From Fimbriimonas sp. (GTDB lineage Bacteria > Armatimonadota > Fimbriimonadia > Fimbriimonadales > Fimbriimonadaceae), in NCBI GenBank assembly GCA_029866005.1, contig JARXAE010000033.1:1-64000 (forward strand): DNA of 64,000 nucleotides, written 5' to 3'. Below are positions 61,201-64,000 of this stretch, in pieces (position 1 is the first letter of the stretch; every line of letters begins with the position of its first letter). The notes under the pieces were generated by a model, which ran no database searches, had not been told where the DNA came from, and saw only the letters and a list, made by a program, of their open reading frames with translations. The position numbers were made by a program, and so were the translations under genes.

Positions 61201-61742
61201 AGGCGGCGAAGTGACTCATGCTTTCTGGTTCGATATCGTTGAACTCCGGCTGCCTCATCGATCCAAGCACGTCGGTCCTCAGCCGAAGCGGCAAGAGCCT
61301 GATCAATCTCCTTCTGGCCAACGATTGCGTAACCAGCGCGACCAAGGCCCGAATCCGCCATCAGTTCAACGACATCGCGCATTCGGCAGGACTGCCGATT
61401 GATTGAGTATTCGGTATCCCCAGCCCGAGTTAGCCGTCTGGTTACCCAGACCTCTGTCGCATCAATGGGAAGTGAACCATCCTCGTTGTCAAAACATAGC
61501 GAAACTTCTGCAAAGCCGACTGCCTTACGCGCTTGTGCTCCCGAGAAAATCACATCCTGAGAAGATGAAGCCCGAAGGTGCTTGATCGAACCTTCCCCAA
61601 GTCCCCAGAGGATCGCATCAACGAGATTCGATTTCCCGCAACCGTTTGGTCCAACAACGGCAACAATACCGCCATCGAGTGAGAACTCGGTGCGGTCGGC
61701 GAACGTCTTAAAACCAAATAGCTTAACGCGAGTAAGGCGCAT
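58269..61742 (-). CDS. smc: chromosome segregation protein SMC
   Basis: 1157 residues. Walker A GPNGCGKSN near residue 32, two long coiled-coil arms with hinge near residues 520-640 (LAIEIALGASANDLIVDHD), and the C-terminal signature LSGGERSLCASAFLFALL followed by Walker B VVLDEVDAPLD. Builds the condensin ring with ScpA/ScpB, which are not adjacent. parB at 3128 works in the same process. The downstream 62-nt region and 61743-61814 contain only divergent leader sequence. Confidence 0.98.
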   Translation of the reverse strand: MRLTRVKLFGFKTFADRTEFSLDGGIVAVVGPNGCGKSNLVDAILWGLGEGSIKHLRASSSQDVIFSGAQARKAVGFAEVSLCFDNEDGSLPIDATEVWVTRRLTRAGDTEYSINRQSCRMRDVVELMADSGLGRAGYAIVGQKEIDQALAASAEDRRAWIDEAAGVQRYRTRKHESLRRLNSARDSLSRVDDILRELEAQREPLGDEAEQAKRYKSLTASLQEVEIGLLIRDLCTSLSELKTLEEKLRSSGGVVDEENRRIEELEKRHRVLGMQVQELEASMEQARSAQQTAVTGLERAQANVKVLEERLASLSNQEKSLEEDSESIERRVKEAETDLQEARSEAEAARIALETIQSDSAGASVEAKELSMRLSALEKQVNEAREQKVRRLKWEAEQEASAERAKLLQREISGIEKSLPDLHEGIEGAQKEFVVVDDSLSAINNEIAALQNRIAEVRKADEDEATRSRGSLAEQASLEGRKRGIEATLDAHEGLSQGSRAVLEAAERGLLQGRYESVADAIEADREFSLAIEIALGASANDLIVDHDTDAKRAVGWLKENRAGRCTFQPIPLMRPQEPSNEFRRVLNEKGVIGRASQLVECENRVRPVIDSLLGRVIIVDTLDDALRLAKTTGWNRLVTIDGEVVHNSGAVTGGQNQRQGYGIVQRKSDLAEIERELEELQKLVAGADKRKAKRTQEVEALRVQIGEKELAKREAEEPVKEALHFLRALQDELKDAERQLGKARRELEQIQKAAGTSIEDVDIPALESERDAVIHQLASKSADAEQAETRLREAQERARSAQTRQYAAEKRLESAKDAEKHRGRRLENLGPEREKTAAQIQVHRQESEKFEAEKGHAMVRLTHLSKERRERQEEAQTTADQARGARENILALGQANHQAELARARAETRRATTAERLMDAYGLTEEDAVAQEGIHEIPDDAQQLAGRLRREIKAMGDVNVGAIEAYERLTERLESLGAQREDTMNGIVQVEASIKELDKLTRDKFVNTFNAVRDNFGEMFTKLFGGGAAELSLTEPDNVLETGVDIIVQLPGKKRQPLQLLSGGERSLCASAFLFALLKHKPAPLVVLDEVDAPLDGRNVERFAETLLEFSKTIQFVVITHKDITAAAATTLFGVTMQEPGVSILVPMRLPGTVGA

Positions 61743-61814
61743 TGATGCGAATCATCTAGGATACATTTCTTTGGCCATGGCGCGATAGGCACGATCCGTG
61801 CAATTGAGGCTGAT

Positions 61815-62318
61815 ATGAATAAGTTGTGTTTATCGATCTTGGTCTTCGCTCTAGCTGCATTTTCGTCCGCAAAAGAGAATGTTGTGAAGGAAATTCAAGC
61901 AAAGTACAACTCGATCGCGAAAGTTTGTACGACCGATATATCACAAGCCATCCCGCGGATTGAGAAGTTGCTGACGAGCGACTTTAGCTGGGTCGATACG
62001 ATGGGAGCTGAGCTGAGTCGAGATCCTTATATCGGTTCACAGTCCCGAGTGATTGCTTCCGTAGCGAAAGTCTTCTCGGCCAAAAATGAGCTCTTGTCGT
62101 ACAAGATGGACGGAATCTATTTTCGCTGCCGAATCAAGTCCTCACTCCTGTTTCGTAGCGTAGGTTTTAGCAAGGACCGGCATCTGGGTGTTTCGATCAG
62201 CGATGATGTTTGGGTCAAAACGATCCACGGATGGAAGATGTTCAAGTCAACCTCCATTCGAGAATCCGACACGATTGTGCGGGCTAGCAATACCAAGCCT
62301 ACATTGCAGCCGTCATAA
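61815..62318 (+). CDS. small secreted protein, NTF2/DUF4440-like
   Basis: 167 residues. Signal peptide MNKLCLSILVFALAAFSSA|K. Mature part has helix KEIQAKYNSIAKVCT, LLTSDFSWVDTMGAELSR and DDVWVKTIHGWKMFKSTSIRE, the cone-shaped NTF2/SnoaL-like pattern common in DUF4440 proteins. No catalytic residues identifiable. Convergent with the PilB-type gene and overlapping it by 20 nt at the ends. Divergent from smc. Confidence 0.6.
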   Translation: MNKLCLSILVFALAAFSSAKENVVKEIQAKYNSIAKVCTTDISQAIPRIEKLLTSDFSWVDTMGAELSRDPYIGSQSRVIASVAKVFSAKNELLSYKMDGIYFRCRIKSSLLFRSVGFSKDRHLGVSISDDVWVKTIHGWKMFKSTSIRESDTIVRASNTKPTLQPS

Positions 62319-63582
62319 CTGCCCGCATGACTTCGGATGGTGTTGTCCATCCTGCTGCTGCCTTGGCCTTTCCGTCCTCCAGCATTGTTCGGTAACCCTG
62401 CTGATTAGCTACTTCGTTCAGCTCGGCGAACGTTACGTTCCGAGCGACGGCGGCGCGGAATTCTGGGGTTCCCAAAATGAGCTCAAAGATTCCGATTCGG
62501 CCTTTGTAGCCTGTGTTTTTGCACTCAGCGCATCCGGCTCCCTTCATGAACTTGCCGATTTCGAGTTCTGCGGGCGAAAACTTAAGCAGGAGAATTTCCT
62601 CAGCGGTCGGTTTATATGGTTGCCGGCACTTGCCGCAGTTAAGGCGAACGAGTCGTTGTGCCAAAGAGCCTAGCAAAACGCCGCCAACAAGGTAGGGCTC
62701 AGCACCCATGTCAAACATACGACCAATCGTCTCAACCGCGTTGTTGGTGTGAAGAGTAGACATAACCAAGTGACCCGTCAAACCAGCTTGAATACCGATT
62801 TTAAGCGACTCCGGATCGCGCATTTCACCAACAAGCATGACGTCAGGGTCTTGCCGAAGGAATGAGCGCATGACTCGTGGAAACGGCATTCGCTCGGTAA
62901 CTTGAACCTGGGCGATGTTCTTCTCATACTCATATTCGATTGGATCTTCGACGGTGACGATGTTGCGCACACGAGCATCCAGGGTGTTGAGAGAAGCGTA
63001 AAGGGTTGAGGATTTTCCGGAGCCAGTCGGGCCCGTGACGAGGATCAACCCGTACGGCGCGGAAATTGCCCGCTCCCAGCGACCCAAGATGTCCTCAGGC
63101 ATTCCAAGTTTTCCAAGATCAACCTTCATCGCGGCTGGGTCAAGGATACGCATGACCATCTTCTCTCCGTTCATGGAAGGCAGGCACGATGCGCGGCAAG
63201 AGAGTCGGCGCCCCATGTACTCCATGTCGATGCGCCCATCTTGAGGCTCTCGCTGCTCATCGATTCTCATCCCAGCTGCGAGTTTGAGCCTGGCCAGAAC
63301 GTTCTGAGCCTGCTCCAATGGAAGCTCTCCTGCCGAGTGGAGGATTCCGTCTTGACGATATCGAATCCGCAGTTGGTCTCGCTCAGGTTGGAGGTGGATG
63401 TCACTGGTGTTCGTTTCCAGCGCATTCATGAAAATGTTATCCACGATTCCGACGGCAATGGAAACATCGTCTCCTCCCATTTCACGCGCTTGCCCGCCTT
63501 CCCTAACAATCAATCGAAATCTCTTGGCAGCGCCGAAGTTTGTTTGTGCGTAGTCGTTCATGGCTGGTGTAGGGAGCATCAT
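62299..63582 (-). CDS. type II secretion/type IV pilus ATPase (GspE/PilB family)
   Basis: 427 residues. Walker A GPTGSGKSS, Asp box near PIEYEYEKN, Walker B DVMLVGEMRD, His box HTNNAVETI, and a zinc tetracysteine (CGKC with CAEC) near residues 330-360. It lacks the N-terminal GspE domain of ~130 residues, since the catalytic N2 region begins at SDIHLQPERDQLRIRYRQDG near residue 60. Powers pilin assembly; the prepilins at 15152, 15695, 16151 and 28177 are candidate clients. Convergent with the NTF2-like gene. Confidence 0.95.
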   Translation of the reverse strand: MMLPTPAMNDYAQTNFGAAKRFRLIVREGGQAREMGGDDVSIAVGIVDNIFMNALETNTSDIHLQPERDQLRIRYRQDGILHSAGELPLEQAQNVLARLKLAAGMRIDEQREPQDGRIDMEYMGRRLSCRASCLPSMNGEKMVMRILDPAAMKVDLGKLGMPEDILGRWERAISAPYGLILVTGPTGSGKSSTLYASLNTLDARVRNIVTVEDPIEYEYEKNIAQVQVTERMPFPRVMRSFLRQDPDVMLVGEMRDPESLKIGIQAGLTGHLVMSTLHTNNAVETIGRMFDMGAEPYLVGGVLLGSLAQRLVRLNCGKCRQPYKPTAEEILLLKFSPAELEIGKFMKGAGCAECKNTGYKGRIGIFELILGTPEFRAAVARNVTFAELNEVANQQGYRTMLEDGKAKAAAGWTTPSEVMRAVMTAAM

Positions 63583-63593
63583 ACTATGAACGG

Positions 63594-64000
63594 ATGCCTC
63601 GACCCAACCCCTTTTTGCTGATAACGATGCTGTTTTGGGGATTCAACTTCGTGTCGATGAAAATCTTGTTCCCGGTTATGGCGCCATCGGCCGTGGTTTT
63701 CTGGCGCTACTTCATCATGGGAGCAGTGCTCGTGTTGATCTGCGCGGCTTCCCGGCAGTCTTTAAGAATTCCAGTTGAGCATCGGACAGCAATCTTGTTG
63801 ACGGGTTTCTTTTCGATGGGGATCTATATGGTTCTCTTTTTCGAAGGTGTCAAACGGGCACCGGCTGGGGAGTCCGCAATTATTCTTGCCACAAACCCAA
63901 TCATGGTTGGTGTTATGAGTATGATTCTGGGCCGAGAACCGAAGTCAACGGCGCGGGTTTTGGGTTCTTTGGTCGCCCTTGTCGGGGTAGCTCTGGTCGT
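63594..64000 (+). CDS. EamA/DMT-family transporter, 3' end cut by window
   Basis: About 135 residues visible. Hydrophobic segments (LLITMLFWGFNFVSMKILF, WRYFIMGAVLVLICAA, LLTGFFSMGIYMVLFFEGV and AIILATNPIMVGVMSMIL) with the EamA feature APxxVxFWRYF. Typically ten-segment drug/metabolite exporters. It begins at ATG 63594, divergent from the PilB-type gene. Substrate unknown. Confidence 0.88.
   Translation, partial: MPRPNPFLLITMLFWGFNFVSMKILFPVMAPSAVVFWRYFIMGAVLVLICAASRQSLRIPVEHRTAILLTGFFSMGIYMVLFFEGVKRAPAGESAIILATNPIMVGVMSMILGREPKSTARVLGSLVALVGVALV

Overview
The window is about 64 kb of ordinary, gene-dense bacterial chromosome (roughly 60 coding genes, no rRNA, tRNA or CRISPR array seen). 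Lineage is inferred only from content: several short prepilins with a class III FTLVE leader and a paired-cysteine tail, a flagellar gene cluster, SIMPL, GH4 and DUF4332 proteins, a DUF7948/SBBP-type secreted giant, and a trace of a PEP-CTERM tail. This combination fits an Armatimonadota (Fimbriimonadia-like) bacterium with a two-membrane envelope, but no marker in the window proves it.

Layout. 1-9.2 kb: a partial SIS-domain gene, a small lipoprotein and a DUF4332 protein, then an eight-gene minus-strand run (etfB, etfA, parvulin-type isomerase, mazG, flagellin, parB, GNAT, nitrilase) with gaps under 50 nt, followed by a decayed gene remnant. 9.3-12.3 kb: dCMP deaminase, WecA/TagO-type transferase, uppP and pth, which belong to nucleotide and undecaprenyl-phosphate metabolism. 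12.3-16.5 kb: a TPR protein with a degenerate GGDEF domain, a DUF1232 protein, an M48 protease interrupted by an in-frame TAG, and three prepilin genes, two of them a recent-looking duplication that kept its 5' leader. 16.5-21.5 kb: alaS and argS flanking a PEP-CTERM-like remnant. 21.5-28.1 kb: a secreted protein, SIMPL, a GH4 glycosidase, cysE-cysK and dnaK.

28.2-33.6 kb (minus strand): a phosphatase-like HAD protein, a 1108-residue GH42-like protein with a long charged disordered N-terminus, era and a pseudopilin. 33.6-37.9 kb: fliK-flgD-TIGR02530-flgE, the hook-building cluster; fliK carries tandem 135-nt repeats. 37.9-42.6 kb: class I fumarase, pyrophosphatase, an MDR dehydrogenase, a stand-alone cyclic-nucleotide-binding domain and an intact GGDEF protein. 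42.8-47.1 kb: a giant secreted beta-propeller/Ig-repeat protein. 47.2-53.4 kb: gpmA, a KdpD-type sensor without a kinase next to a response regulator, a membrane-anchored redoxin, a small protein resembling the Acb2/Tad1 nucleotide-sponge hairpin, an M61 peptidase and an orphan gene. 53.5-58.2 kb: a three-gene sugar ABC importer without its ATPase, DinB-like, a Trp-rich orphan and a 3-methyladenine glycosylase. 58.3-64 kb: smc, a small secreted protein, a PilB/GspE ATPase and a partial EamA transporter.

Functional links: PilB/GspE and the four (pseudo)pilin genes belong to one type IV pilus/type II secretion apparatus scattered over the chromosome; flagellin and the hook cluster belong to the flagellum; the two GGDEF proteins, the cAMP-type domain, the KdpD-like sensor and the Acb2/Tad1-like protein suggest a substantial nucleotide second-messenger layer. 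The items most worth a second look are the Acb2/Tad1-like gene, the GH42-like protein with its disordered extension, the TAG inside the M48 protease, and the duplicated prepilin leader.
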